From Zygnema cylindricum (lineage: Eukaryota; Streptophyta; Zygnematophyceae; Zygnematales; Zygnemataceae), in the NCBI GenBank assembly GCA_037447655.1, contig JBBHKE010003180.1, positions 126,001 to 190,000 of the forward strand: a stretch of DNA of 64,000 bases, given 5' to 3'. This document shows, piece by piece, positions 43,774-54,582 of the stretch. The notes below the pieces were generated by a model. It saw only the letters and a list, made by a program, of their open reading frames with translations, had not been told where the DNA came from and ran no database searches. Each line of letters begins with the position of its first letter. Position 1 is the first letter of the stretch. The position numbers and the translations under genes were made by a program.

Positions 43774-44160
43774 CTATTTTCCTAGTTCTGCATACATTTC
43801 AGGCTGCTGCATGTAAATAGTCTCTTGTAGTTCTCCATCCAAAAAGGCCGTCTTTACATCCATCTGATGAATTTCCATATCTTCTATAGCAGCTAGGGAC
43901 AGCAAAATCCTAACTGTCGGAAATCTTTCAACCGAAGAAAATGTTTCTTCAAAATCGATTCCTTCTTTTTGATTATAACCTTTTGCCACAAGTCTGGCCT
44001 TATATCGTTCAATGGTGTTTTTCGGGATTTAACTTCACCATTAATACCCATTTGCTGTCGATCCCCTTTCGGTCTGGAGGATGTTCCACAAGCTCCCATG
44101 TTTGGGCCTCCATGATCGACTTCATCTCGTCGTTTACTGCCTCGATCCAGTGATTCCTTT
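43774..44160 (-). pseudogene. Copia B RT N-terminal half
   Basis: The frame at 43,774-43,989 has KGYNQKEGIDFEETFSSV, RILLSLAAIEDMEIHQMD and VKTAFLDGELQETIYM. Upstream, around 44,000-44,160, the WELVEHPPDRKG-type entry to RT is visible through frameshifts. The end of this segment has a stop before LYGLK-type sequence. Confidence 0.88.
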
Positions 44161-44381
44161 TTGGTGATGAGAAGGCCTCTTGGATGGTTAAGGGCTACCC
44201 TGAGGTTGTCGAGTTGGCAAAGTGAGAGCTTGCTTGCAAGCGGCTGCTGGATCTTCTTCCCCTTGGAAATTCTGAGGCTGAGATCGTCGGATGCCGCGCA
44301 TTGCGCTGATTGCGCTGGATGCGATCCGGGTGTGGCTGATTGCGCTTGTTGCGATCCGGGTGTGGCTGATTGCGCTGGTTG

Positions 44382-44981
44382 CTATCCGTGTGTATTGAGT
44401 GCTGGTGGTCTTGTTGGAACTGAACTGGATGAGTAATTCGGAGAGAGTCCTACTATGGAGTCATTACTGAAGAATGTTGCACCTGCGGGACAATTTCTTG
44501 CATGCAATCTAAGATGACACTCCTGTACTTTTTGCTGCATTTGCTGCTCTGTCATTTGAAATAAATCTATCGAGTCTAGTTCATCTTTGAGAATGATATT
44601 TCTTGGTACAACTATTTTCTGCCTCTCAAATACAAAGACACTGTAACCTTTAGAGTGATCATCATATCCTAACAAAATACCTGGTAATCCCTTCAGTTCC
44701 ATTTTCCATCTGTCCGTAGACGTATCCAAGATAAAGCATTGACTACCAAAGACTTTGAAATGGCTATCATTTGATTTGCTACCTGTCCAGATCTCGTAAG
44801 GAGTAGTGTCTACCGATCTGGATGCTATCCTATTCTTAATGTAAATTGCACAATTTAGAGCCTCAGCCCAGAATTTCGGATCAACATTTTTATCTGCAAG
44901 CATCGACCTAGAGCTCTCTGTGAGAGTTCTATTGAGTCTCTCCGACACCCCATTTTGTTCCGGTGAATATGGAACAGTCAA
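44382..44981 (-). pseudogene. Copia B integrase C-terminal half
   Basis: A 199-codon frame: VPYSPEQNGVSERLNRTL with the catalytic Glu, FWAEALNCAIYIKNRI, FKVFGSQCFILDTSTDRWK and LLGYDDHSKGYSVF. The downstream linker contains repeated GATTGCGCTGG-type words (plus strand 44,300-44,400). It is separated from the upstream integrase frame by a frameshift at about 44,985. Confidence 0.9.
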
Positions 44982-44989
44982 CAGATGAC

Positions 44990-46388
44990 TTATACCTCCG
45001 GGAGTAAAAAGGTTTCAAATTCTTTCGACGTATATTCACCAACATTGTTCAATCTGAGCTGCAAAATAGGTGAATTATGAAGTTTTTCAACCCGTGCTTT
45101 ATGGTGTTTGAAGTGACCAAACACTTCACTCTTCTCCTTCATGAAGTAAACTTTTGTAAACTTGGAGAAATCATCTATGAAGGTGACCATATATTTCATC
45201 CCCCTGATAGATGGAACCTTCGCAGGACCAAAAAAATCCGAGTGAATTTGTTGTAAAAGTTTCGTTGACCGATGCTCAGATTCTTTAGGAAACGGCAATC
45301 TGTGGATTTTGCCTAAAGCGCAACCATCACAAGTTTTGACTGGCCCAACTGTGATTGATACACCTACTATTTTTCCAGCAATGACCATTTATCTCAAACT
45401 ATCATAGTTTACATGGCCTAATCTTTTATGCCACAACTCATCTGAGTGCAAAACACCGGAGTACAGAACATCATTCTCCTTGGTAATAGCCATATCCATG
45501 CGGTACATCTTGCTACTATCTCTAGTACCTGTAACCGCAACCTTGCCATTTTTGCTAACAACCTGCCGACCATTTTTCAAATTAACCTCAAAGCCTTTAC
45601 TCTCTACCAACGACGTAGAAAATAGATTTTTCTTAAAGTCGCGCACAAACAAGACATTGTGAAGGGTTCTTTCAATTGCTTTTCCTTCTACATCAACTAG
45701 CAAGGAAACATCACCCATAGCACGAGTCTGGACACTCATTCCACAAGCATAATAAATATTTTTCTCCGGCGTTGCTTTCATATTTTTGAAAATGGCCTTG
45801 TTCCAACACATGTGTGTTGACGCTCCTGTATCCATTATCCATCTAGGGTCCTTTGCGCCCTCTATTGCTGCCGCCATAGCGAATAGATCCATATCGTCCT
45901 CCTCAGAAAATGTTAGAGTCTCGTCCTTGAGTGATGAAGAAGCTGAAAATAGTGCATTTCCACGTGGTGTAGGCCCCGTGAAGCTTTTGTGAAATTGACT
46001 TTGTTGCCATCTCGGCCTGTATAAACCTGTATCGTTAGCTTGTTTAAGTTTAGGACAGAATTTGTATCCATGACCTCTCTCACTGCAATAAAAACATGCA
46101 TTGTTGGATTGTCTATTTCCACCCTGATTAAACAGTCCGAACTGGGTAAACTGATTACGTTGCTGATTAAACTGACCTTTCTTCCCAAAGTCTGAATTAA
46201 AAGCCTTTACTTGCTCAACATTGAGAATATTCGACGTAGCTTCCTCCTCTAGTTAAATATTGATGGCTAACTATAAAGTCCAGCTAGCTTTATCTTTTTG
46301 TTTGAGCATGTTAGATGCTCGTTTCATACTACGAGGGAGACCCCTCATGAGCAAAGCTGCTGTTGAAACGGAGGAAACACACCACCTG
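44990..46388 (-). pseudogene. Copia B gag end, protease, integrase N-half
   Basis: A long frame without its own start: a CCHC knuckle CFYCSERGHGYKFC at about 46,090-46,050, then protease with PRWIMDTGASTHMC (in 45,389-45,892), then GAG-pre-integrase LWHKRLGHVNYDSLR. One TAA at 45,389 precedes the same-frame continuation (44,990-45,388) with CDGCALGKIHRLPFPK, HSDFFGPAKVPS and FIDDFSKFTKVYF. The catalytic Asp of the integrase DNxGEY motif reads NNVGEY. Near 46,250-46,380 the gag frame is shifted relative to the part beyond Copia C. Confidence 0.9.
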
Positions 46389-47429
46389 TGTAGAAACTAA
46401 TGGATTTATTAGTATTTTCTAGGTCTAAATAGAAATATAGAAAGAAGCCGAGGCAGTCTACCTCTAACTTCTCTCTCCAACTCTCAAACTTGTCGCAGTC
46501 ACTGAGAAATTGGAGAGGAAGCTAGAGCCATGGCTACCTTTGCTATCCTGAGGTTTACGGGAATTTTATGTTGGGGTTTATTTATTTATTTAAAAGATAT
46601 TTGCCGGCGGCAGGATTTGATCCTTGTACCTACCGGCCGGCAGACAGGAAGTAGCCGGTAGCCTTAGCCATTAAGTCTAAGATTAGTGTTAGATTCTATA
46701 TAGTTCGATAATTATTTAAATACGTATACGTTCGATAATTCATTTAACTGTTACGGATTACGGGATACATAGATCCGGTACGGATGACGGTACGGATTAC
46801 GAATCAATACCGCGCATTTGTTTCGGAAGTGAAATAAATACCGCGCATGTATTTATTACGGCTACGATTAAATCTGAATCTAATCGGACGGCCGGGATTA
46901 GCGCCGAGATCGCGGAGGAAGATTTCGGCGGTTTGTGGACATCGCCACATCAAATGACGCGTGGCGAAATTCCGTTGGATTGTAGAATCTCCGGAGATTA
47001 TGGCACCGAATCCGGATTTGACATGTGTCGACATTTAGGCCATGTCGTACAATGTCCGTACCGAAAGTACACTGGCGGCTGTACTTTTGCGTACGAAACT
47101 CAATTCTGATTGGTTCCGTACATCAGTAGATAGAGTCTGTGAGAGAGATCGGACTTAGAAAAATTAGAAGATAGGACCCTCTCTTCAGAGAGGTTCTGTA
47201 AAAAAGGTCAACTTTGACCCTCCATAACTTACTGCTCAGGGGAGCAAATTCAAAGATTCTTTTTGCTACCGACTCAGGGGAGTCTTGCCTTCACATGGGT
47301 GCAGGTGGTCAGGGTTTTTGTCTGCCAAGGTGGCAGTTATTTTTGCTGGAACACAAAAGGGTCAGGATTATCCTAGAGGCTTCTTGGAAGTTGTCTACTC
47401 TGAGGACTTATGGAGGTCTCAGAGTTTCA
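46389..47429 (+). repeat. Copia C 5' LTR, 1041 bp
   Basis: TGTAGAAACTAATGG ... CAGAGTTTCA. It carries the AAGCTAGAGCCATGGCTACC phrase, an antisense tRNA-like module at 46,603-46,680 and the gag ATG at 47,410, exactly 20 bp before the LTR end as in Copia A and Copia D. Confidence 0.95.
46603..46680 (-). other. tRNA-like module in Copia C 5' LTR (antisense)
   Basis: On the minus strand: an A-box-like TTAATGGCTAAGGC, a central ACCGG...CCGGT pairing that could mimic an anticodon or variable arm, then a B-box-like GGATCAAATCC with flanking stem bases. It recurs at 51,981-52,058 in the 3' LTR. Confidence 0.62.
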
Positions 47430-48357
47430 GGTTATGGGCCCACCCTCTAGGGTACCAATCTTTAATGGAACTGGCTTCATATACTGGGAAAGTATGATGA
47501 TAGGAGCTCTATGCGAAAAAAGGTTTTGGGGGATAGTGAGTGGACGGTTGAGGCGTCCTTCAAGTCTTGGAATTCCTCTAGGGTTTGGAGGAACCAGATT
47601 CACCAGGAAAGAGGACCCACCTTCAACGGAGGAAACCAAGGAAGGAGAGGTGGTGGACAAAGGAAAGGAGAAGGAGACGACCACACCAATAGCAACTGGT
47701 TCCACAATCATGTCACCTATTCCGAGGAATGAGGAGAATGATACTGAAACCTGGGACTTCAACAATATGGCGGCAAAGCACTTCATCCTACGCCATCTCA
47801 CTCAAGGACTTGCATGTCCTCATTTGCAAGTAGAAAGAGCATCCGATCTTTGGATGGCTCTCATAGAGATGTACCGAAGTGGTACGATTCAGCAACAACA
47901 GTTGGCTAATCAGAAAGTTAAGGAGTATGTATACAAAGGGGGAAATATGTTGGATTTTTGCAATGAGCTTGCTACACTCTTCATGGAGCTAGAGAGTGCG
48001 GGAAAAGATTTTAGTGAAAAAGAAAAGGTTAACTGTTTACTGATGAAGTTACCTGATGAGTTCGTGAATATAGTTTACCGTGTGCAGGACTTGCCTGACT
48101 CAAGGTGGATATGGAACTCAGTAGTAAGGATGATTCTCATTCAAGAGAATACAATTGAGATCCGAAGGGGAGGAAAGAGTGGCCAAGCCTTGGCAATAGC
48201 GACTGATTGGAGGAACAGGGATTCCCGAAAACCGGTCGGAAACTATGGGGGTAGGGAGCAGAAAAAACAAGCCGATGAGTTCGAACCAAGGGCTCCCAAA
48301 GGTCTATGTCATTTTTGTAAGAAACCGGGCACCATATGGCAGAGTGCACTAAGCTAA
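47410..48357 (+). pseudogene. Copia C gag
   Basis: The frame opens in the LTR and reads the primer site GGTTATGGGCCCACC (47,430) as VMGPPSRVP, as in Copia A. Gag landmarks are FIYWESMMIGALCEKRFWGI, YRSGTIQQQQLANQKV, LLMKLPDEFVNIVY and MILIQENTIEIRRG. The CCHC knuckle begins CHFCKKPG, but one missing base near 48,330 shifts the frame, so the His-x4-Cys half (HMAEC) lies in the next frame. A second shift near 48,455 precedes the protease frame. Confidence 0.93.
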
Positions 48358-48469
48358 CCGAGCTTCGGTTAAAGGAGGGGCAGACCGGTGGTACCCCGAG
48401 AGGAAAGAAAAAGGCCCTTGTCACACAGGTACTTGAGGCGGAATCCGAGTCGAGGACGATGAGCTCCTT

Positions 48470-49768
48470 TTGGATGAGGAGTTGGAGGCGAAAAAAGAGG
48501 TCGAAATTCCACAGAGGCAGAAATGTGCTTACGGTGGATTGAAAGGTGAAGCAGGCTGGATTGTAGATTCAGGTGCCTCCATGCACTTGTGTAAGGATAG
48601 ACACCTGTTCACTAAGATAAGAAAGATTCCCACCGTAGAGATAGAGTACGGGGATGGGAGGATAGTCACCACTACTCTTGTAGGATCGGTAGATCTAAAA
48701 GTGTTAGTAGAAGGAAAGACATACATATTAACATTCTCCGATGTATTGTTTATTCCGGAGCTGAACAAAAATCTTATCTCTACATCAGTATTAGATGATA
48801 AGGGTTTTTTTACTAGCACTAGGGAAGGAGTCTTTACTGCTAGTTTTGAGGATGATGTCTATTTCATTGTTGAGAAAGGTAGCCATGGGATGTTTAGGCT
48901 GATCTTAAGTAATGAAAAGAAGAAACTTTACTATGCTGGTGTTCATGATATTATGATGTGGCATAAGAGGCTTGGGCATGTGAATCTAGATAAGTTAAGA
49001 GAGATGAAAAAGATGGGAGTGGTGGAAGGGATTCAGTTCAGTGAGAGTGATGATATAAGTGATTGTAGTGGATGTGCTCAAGGTAAAGCACACAGATTAC
49101 CCTTTCCTAAAACAGCCACCTATAAGGGAGAAAAACTTCTAGATCTAGTACACACAGATATTTGGGGACCGGCTAGAGTGCCCTCACCGGGGGGGAAGAG
49201 ATTTATGATGACTATAACTGATGATTGGTCTCGGTATTCCCGGGTATATTTTTTGAAAAACAAGTCCGAAGCTGAGGATTGTTTTAGACAATATAAAGCA
49301 TGGAGCGAAAAACTCCATGAAACTCCAATCAAGAGAGTAAGGAGTGAAAATGGTGGAGAGTATACTTCTAACCAGTTTGAGGATTTTCTGAGGGAAGATG
49401 GGGTTCAACACCAAAAGACAGTTCCAGAAAATCCGGAACAGAATGGGGTAGCTGAAAGGTTAAATAGAACACTAAGTGATAGTGCTAGAAGTATGTTGTC
49501 AGATAAAAAGATAGGAAAAAGGTTTTGGGCAGAAGCAAATTACCTCAAGAATAGAGTTCTTACTTCAGCTATAAAAGACCAAACACCTTATGAGAGATGG
49601 ACAGGCCGAAAACCAGACATATCTCACTTGAAGGTTTTCGGCAGTCAAGTATTCAGTCTAGATACTGATCGGTCCAATTGGAAGCTAGATCCTAAAGGAA
49701 AACCGGGATACTTATTAGGATATGATGAAGATGTTAAAGGATATAGAGTTTATGATTTAAAAAGGTAA
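48470..49768 (+). pseudogene. Copia C protease and integrase
   Basis: A 432-codon frame. Protease: GWIVDSGASMHLC near residue 35. GAG-pre-integrase: MMWHKRLGHVNLDKLREM, then CSGCAQGKAHRLPFPK. Integrase core: VHTDIWGPARVPSPGGKRF, ITDDWSRYSRVYFLKN, VRSENGGEYTSNQF (Asp of DNxGEY reads Glu-Asn here) and PEQNGVAERLNRTL with Glu. A small in-frame deletion appears at FWAEANYLKNRV relative to Copia D. It ends at a TAA (49,766) that interrupts an otherwise continuous frame. Confidence 0.93.
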
Positions 49769-50470
49769 GATATAATCTTAGTAAAGCATCTAGTAGTTAT
49801 GGATGAAGGAAAGTCTGTGGATCCCTTCAAATATACAAAGTCAATAAAAATCAGATTTGAGTCAGAAAATTCCGATGACTTTGAGCTTCCTAACTATCGA
49901 GGTTTTAGAAAAGATGACATTCTTGCAGGAACAAATCAGACCGAAAAGATCTCGGCTATGGAAACTCTAGTGACAACTCTACTCGAAGCGGAAGTTGTGG
50001 TGGAAATTGATTCGGAATCAAGGGATAGGGGAGAAGCCGAGTTTGTTCGAAAGAATCCACGAGAACCATCTATTCCAGCCTCAGATTTTGAGGGGGGGAG
50101 GAGAAGTAGCAAAAGCCTGCAAGAAAAACAGGTTAATAACAAGGTAACTACACTATCTCATCAAGATGAACCTCAATCTTATAGAGAGGCGATGACTTGT
50201 CCAGAAAGATACCGGTGGAAGACAGCCATCAATGAGGAGATGGCTTCAATCATGGCAGCCGATACTTGGGAGCTGGTGGACTGTCCACCTAACCGAAAAC
50301 CAATTGGTTGTAAGTGGGTCTTCAAATTAAAACTGAACCCAGATAACACAATGGAACGCTACAAGGCCAGATTAGTGGCAAAGGGATTTACACAAAAGGA
50401 AGGAATTGACTACGAGGAAACCTTTGCCCCGGTGGTCAGATTTCCCTCGTCCGCATACTTCTCAGTTTAG
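49769..50470 (+). pseudogene. Copia C linker and RT N-terminus
   Basis: The same frame continues after the TAA (ATG at 49,799). An acidic linker with KSVDPFKYTKSIKIRFES and PSIPASDFEGGRRSSK is followed by RT entry motifs: ADTWELVDCPPNRKPIGC, KWVFKLKLNPDNTMERYK and EETFAPVVRFPS. A missing G at about 50,450 shifts the frame just before the SVRILLSL block. Confidence 0.93.
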
Positions 50471-50484
50471 CAGCGGCGGAAGAC

Positions 50485-51753
50485 ATGGAAGTGCATCAGA
50501 TGGACATCAAGACAGCCTTTTTGCATGGAGAATTGGAAGAGGAGATCTTCATGCGACAACCCGAAGGTTTTGTGGAGGAAGGAGAGGAGAGTAAGGTATG
50601 CCGGCTGACTAAATCTCTTTATGGTTTGAAACAGGCACCTCGACAATGGAATAAGAAGCTTGATGAGTTTGTTACCGGTCTGGGATATATTCGGATCAGC
50701 TCAGATCACTCAATCTATGTTTTTGAAGATGAGGAAGGTTTGATATTTATTGCAATTTATGTTGATGATTTGCTTGTATTAAGTAAATCAATGGAAAAAA
50801 TTAACAAACTGAAAACCGATCTTAAGGGGAGATTTGAAATGAAGGATATGGGAGAAGCAAGATATATTTTGGGAATTCAAGTGGAGAGAGACCGGAAAAG
50901 GAAAATTATTAAACTGACTCAAAAGGAAGCAATAGGGAACATGCTTGAAAAATTTCAAATGGATAAAGCTAATTGTTGTACAACTCCAATGGAGTTGAAG
51001 AAGGGAAGTGAGGGGAGTGAGGAAGAAGGAGTCATAGTCTTAGACGAGGATTTATCTCCTGATGAACAGAAGTTCATGCAGACTATTCCTTACAGGCAAG
51101 TAGTGGGAAGTCTAATCTATTTTATGAATTGTACCCGGCCAGATTTAGCTGCAGCTGTAGGAGTGCTGAGTAGAAGTCTAAATGCTCCCACTAAGAAGGA
51201 TTGGGAGGCAGCTAAGAGAGTCCTTAGATATTTGGTAGGAACTAGGGATCTATGGTTGCATTTGGGTGGGGAGAATACTGACATCACTACTTGGAATGAT
51301 GCCAGTTATGGTGATGCTCCGATGAGGAGATGCACTTCTGGATATGTATTATATGTGGGTGATGGGGCTTGCTGTTGGAGTAGCAAACAGCAAAAGGTTA
51401 TTGCTCAGTCCACCATGGAGGCTGAGTATATGGCCTCTTGCTCTGCTGTAAAAGAATTGATGTGGGTCAAGTCTTTGCTTGGTGAGCTTGGTCACCGTAA
51501 GAGTGGTGTGCAGAAAATATTTTGTGATAATCAGGCAGCAATCGCTATTTCTGCCATTCCTAAACACCATTTTAAAGCCAAACACATGGACATCAGACTC
51601 AGCTTTGTTAGAGAGAAAGTAGAAAACAAAATAATCAGTTTAGAGTACAGACTAGATAGTGAGATGGTAGCAGATATGATGACCAAACCTGTGCCTTCCT
51701 CTAAGCTAATTTTTTGCAGGGAGAAGTGTGGTCTGAAATTAAAGATTGACTAG
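50485..51753 (+). pseudogene. Copia C RT (catalytic part) and RNase H
   Basis: An uninterrupted 422-codon frame. RT: VHQMDIKTAFLHGELEEEIF, SLYGLKQAPRQWNKKL, YVDDLLVLS (catalytic Asp pair at 50,758-50,784) and MKDMGEARYILGIQVERDR. RNase H: CTRPDLAAAVGVLSRSL, TTWNDASYGDAPMRRC (first Asp position reads N-D), STMEAEYMASCSAVKELMW, FCDNQAAIAI and HHFKAKHMDIRLSFV. The stop is followed within 14 bp by the polypurine tract AAAATAAGGGGAG (51,754-51,766). Confidence 0.94.
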
Positions 51754-51766
51754 AAAATAAGGGGAG

Positions 51767-52807
51767 TGTAGAAACTAATGGATTTATTAGTATTTTCTAG
51801 GTCTAAATAGAAATATAGAAAGAAGCCGAGGCAGTCTACCTCTAACTTCTCTCTCCAACTCTCAAACTTGTCGTAGTCACTGAGAAATTGGAGAGGAAGC
51901 TAGAGCCATGGCTACCTTGGCTATCCTGAGGTTTACGGGAATTTTATGTTGGGGTTTATTTATTTATTTAAAAGATATTTGCCGGCGGCAGGATTTGATC
52001 CTTGTACCTACCGGCCGGCAGACAGGAAGTAGCCGGTAGCCTTAGCCATTAAGTCTAAGATTAGTGTTAGATTCTATATAGTTCGATAATTATTTAAATA
52101 CGTATACGTTCGATAATTCATTTAACTGTTACGGATTACGGGATACATAGATCCGGTACGGATGACGGTACGGATTACGAATCAATACCGCGCATTTGTT
52201 TCGGAAGTGAAATAAATACCGCACATGTATTTATTACGGCTACGATTAAATCTGAATCTTATCGGACGGCCGGGATTAGCGCCGAGATCGCGGAGGAAGA
52301 TTTCGGCGGTTTGTGGACATCGCAACATCGGATGACGCGTGGCGAAATTCCGTTGGATTGTAGAATCTCCGGAGATTATGGCACCGAATCCGGATTTGAC
52401 ATGTGTCGACATTTAGGCCATGTCGTACAATGTCCGTACCGAAAGTACACTGGCGGCTGTACTTTTGCGTACGAAACTCAATTCTGATTGGTTCCGTACA
52501 TCAGTAGATAGAGTCTGTGAGAGAGATAGGACTTAGAAAAATTAGAAGATAGGACCCTCTCTCCCAGAGAGCTTCTGTACAAAAGGTCAACTTTGACCCT
52601 CCATAACTTACTGCTCAGGGGAGCAAATTCAAAGATTCTTTTTGCTACCGACTCAGGGGAGTCTTGCCTTCACATGGGTGCAGGTGGTCAGGGTTTTTGT
52701 CTACCAGGGTGGCAGTTATTTTTGCTGGAACACAAAGGGGTCAGGATTATCCTAGAGGCTTCTTGGAAGCTGTCTACTCTGAGGACTATGGAGGTCTCAG
52801 AGTTTCA
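51767..52807 (+). repeat. Copia C 3' LTR, 1041 bp
   Basis: The same ends as the 5' LTR. About 16-18 single-base differences plus two 1-bp indels by eye. The target duplicate ACCTG follows at 52,808. Confidence 0.95.
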
Positions 52808-53257
52808 ACCTGCACAAGCATGTGCATCTACAAGAATGCAAAATTTGTTAGAATATTCAGCCATTATACCGCCAATGTACTTATAGTTCCAAATTTTTCC
52901 AGCCAATATAAGCTTTTCTTGGACATTAGCCTTTTCATAATCACTTTTAAGGGATTTCCAGATATCAATTGTTTTTTTCATTTTTATGCGAGACATGGCT
53001 AAGTCCTCATATATACAAAATTTCATAATAGAACGAGCGTGTGTATTTTTCTTAGACCATGACGGATCAGATTCATCCAGCGAACCATCCAATATATCTA
53101 AAAGATAGACATTCTCAAAATGTGTCTCCACCATATCCGTCAAATAAACATACTTTTCCTCGGAAAAGATAGGATTTCTTGAAGACAGGCCCATAACGTG
53201 TTGTTCTACGACCACGGTTGCAGGTGGAGGAGCAGCAGTAGTAGTAGAAGTAGACAT
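52808..53257 (-). pseudogene. Copia B gag N-terminal part
   Basis: The ATG at 53,257 lies 59 bp inside the Copia B 5' LTR. The N-terminus is Ser/Thr/Ala-rich (MSTSTTTAAPPPATVVVEQH), then the primer site is read as VMGLSSRNPIF. Gag continues with ENVYLLDILDGSLDESDPSW, KKTIDIWKSLKSDYEKANVQ and GKIWNYKYIGGIMAEYSNKF, and is cut at the Copia C insertion. It is a UBN2/Copia-type Gag by order of features, and the rest lies at 46,388. Confidence 0.9.
53185..53198 (-). promoter_or_regulatory. Copia B primer-binding site (half-tRNA type)
   Basis: CGTTATGGGCCTGT on the minus strand abuts the LTR end. The TTATGGGCC core matches the anticodon arm complement of initiator tRNA-Met. It is less perfect than in Copias A and C. 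Confidence 0.65.
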
Positions 53258-54095
53258 GATACACTCTCAGAAGCTATTAAGAATCCTACCAAACAGTTGT
53301 TGTCAAGTGCTCACCTATTCTTGCAAAAGCATCCAAACCTCACAAAACTATACAAGAATATAGAGTAGCATAAACAATGACAACTCCCAGATTTTCAGCA
53401 CAATTGACGAGACAACAATCAATATATAATACTCAAAGGTTTCCCAAAAACAGTTTGCAGTTTTACTACTTGAAAGTCTAGATACATAAAAAGCTCTAAG
53501 TCCTAAGTCTTATACTTTCGTTGTTCTATCGCCGATACAAATGTACCAGAGAGGTACGTCCAATATCAACCCACCTACTGCGATCTACGTGTTCCTCATC
53601 GTGCCAACCCAATCTATCATCGTACGGTCAATATTACTCAGAATCTATATTAAGTGATTGAACAAATACCGGTCACCTAAGTCACTTGTGATACTCTTAT
53701 GAATCTCGTCCGTTTACTTGATTCATATCAATCGCAGCTGCGTTGTCCCGTATTGGATCACATTCACATCACCCGCGACTTCGGTGTCCCGCACCGAATC
53801 ATATCCAAGTTAGCAGCAGCTACGTTGTCAATACAGATCATATCCAAAGTAACCACAGCTGTGTTTGTCCTGTCTGTGTCGCAGCTTTGCTGCTGCGCTG
53901 CTCTGTATGCAAGGAAGCTGCGCTGCTGCGCTGCTCTGTCAGCATAGCAGCTCTGCTCCTCTGTCTGCATAGCAGTTGCGTTGTCCTGTGCTGAAAGTGA
54001 TGATGTAAATCCTTATGAAACTTACGCTACAAATTACTACCTTTCTGCCGTCACACTAATATACCGAGACTATACCGAGCTTTCCGAAATCAACA
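53199..54095 (-). repeat. Copia B 5' LTR, 897 bp
   Basis: Plus-strand TGTTGTTCTACG ... GAAATCAACA, followed by AGGTG (duplicate of AGGCG). It includes GCTGCGCTGCTCTGT-type words (53,880-53,980). Confidence 0.93.
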
Positions 54096-54100
54096 AGGTG

Positions 54101-54539
54101 GAGGAGACACAACAACTTGCACAACCCGAATCGCCCCAAATTCTGGCACCTGAGGAGCATGCACCGGCGGCCATTCCGCCGCAACCCGAGGGTCCCGAGA
54201 CTATACCGGAAGCGGGGTAGGACCAAGTGAGTGAGCGAATCATTTGGAGACGTTTGGCAGCGGCAGACCATCATATTGCGTTGTTGAAGACCCGATGTGA
54301 GCAGCTCCAAAACCAACTCGTCGCCGCAACCCGAGGGTCCCGAGACTATACCGTAACCGGGGGAGGACGAAGTGCGTGAGCGAATCATTTGGAGACGTTT
54401 GGCAGCGGCAGACCATCATATTGTGTTGTTGAAGAGCCGATGTGAGCAGCTCCAAAACCAACTCTACACCCTGCGACAGGAATTCGAGGACTACCGCGAA
54501 GAGACATACGGTATACTCTGGCAGTTGCAGTTTCCATGA
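54101..54539 (+). pseudogene. Gypsy C-terminal extension, last part, coiled coil
   Basis: The Gypsy frame resumes after Copia B with a Pro/Glu/Gln-rich stretch (QPESPQILAPEEHAPAAI) and meets a TAG at 54,218 caused by a single substitution. A 145-bp tandem duplication (54,181-54,325 and 54,326-54,470) repeats the next section. The second copy reads on through ERIIWRRLAAADHHIVLLK, a heptad-like coiled coil with LQNQLYTLRQEFEDYREE, and ends with TGA at 54,537. The C-terminus therefore probably was a coiled coil. The polypurine tract follows at 54,571. Confidence 0.85.
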
Positions 54540-54582
54540 GATAGAAGGTTTAGCGGGACGTTCAACCCCTAGTGGGAGGCAC

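Larger units (their letters stand above)
46389..52807 (+). mobile_element. Copia C, innermost element, near full length
   Basis: A 6.4-kb plus-strand Copia inserted in Copia B gag, with a perfect ACCTG duplication (46,384-46,388 and 52,808-52,812). LTRs of 1041 bp each (46,389-47,429 and 51,767-52,807) are ~98% alike by eye. All Copia domains are present in order: Gag, CCHC, protease, integrase, RT, RNase H. Three single-base frameshifts and one nonsense codon break the polyprotein; catalytic motifs are otherwise intact. It is the most complete Copia in the window. Confidence 0.96.
41501..54095 (-). mobile_element. Copia B, nested in Gypsy, host of Copia C
   Basis: A minus-strand Copia of a lineage distinct from A/C/D. 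The 5' LTR is 53,199-54,095 and the 3' LTR is 41,501-42,395, flanked by AGGCG / AGGTG (4 of 5). Gag starts in the LTR at 53,257 and is split at the ACCTG site by Copia C. The remaining gag, protease, integrase, RT and RNase H run 46,388-42,650. Stops and frameshifts are frequent, and the first Asp of the RT YVDD motif is Asn, so it is inactive. Confidence 0.94.

Noticed and set aside
53981-54220. A 79-codon ORF starting in the Copia B LTR
   Set aside because: Chimera of LTR and Gypsy coding sequence; only the part after 54,100 is genuine Gypsy frame.
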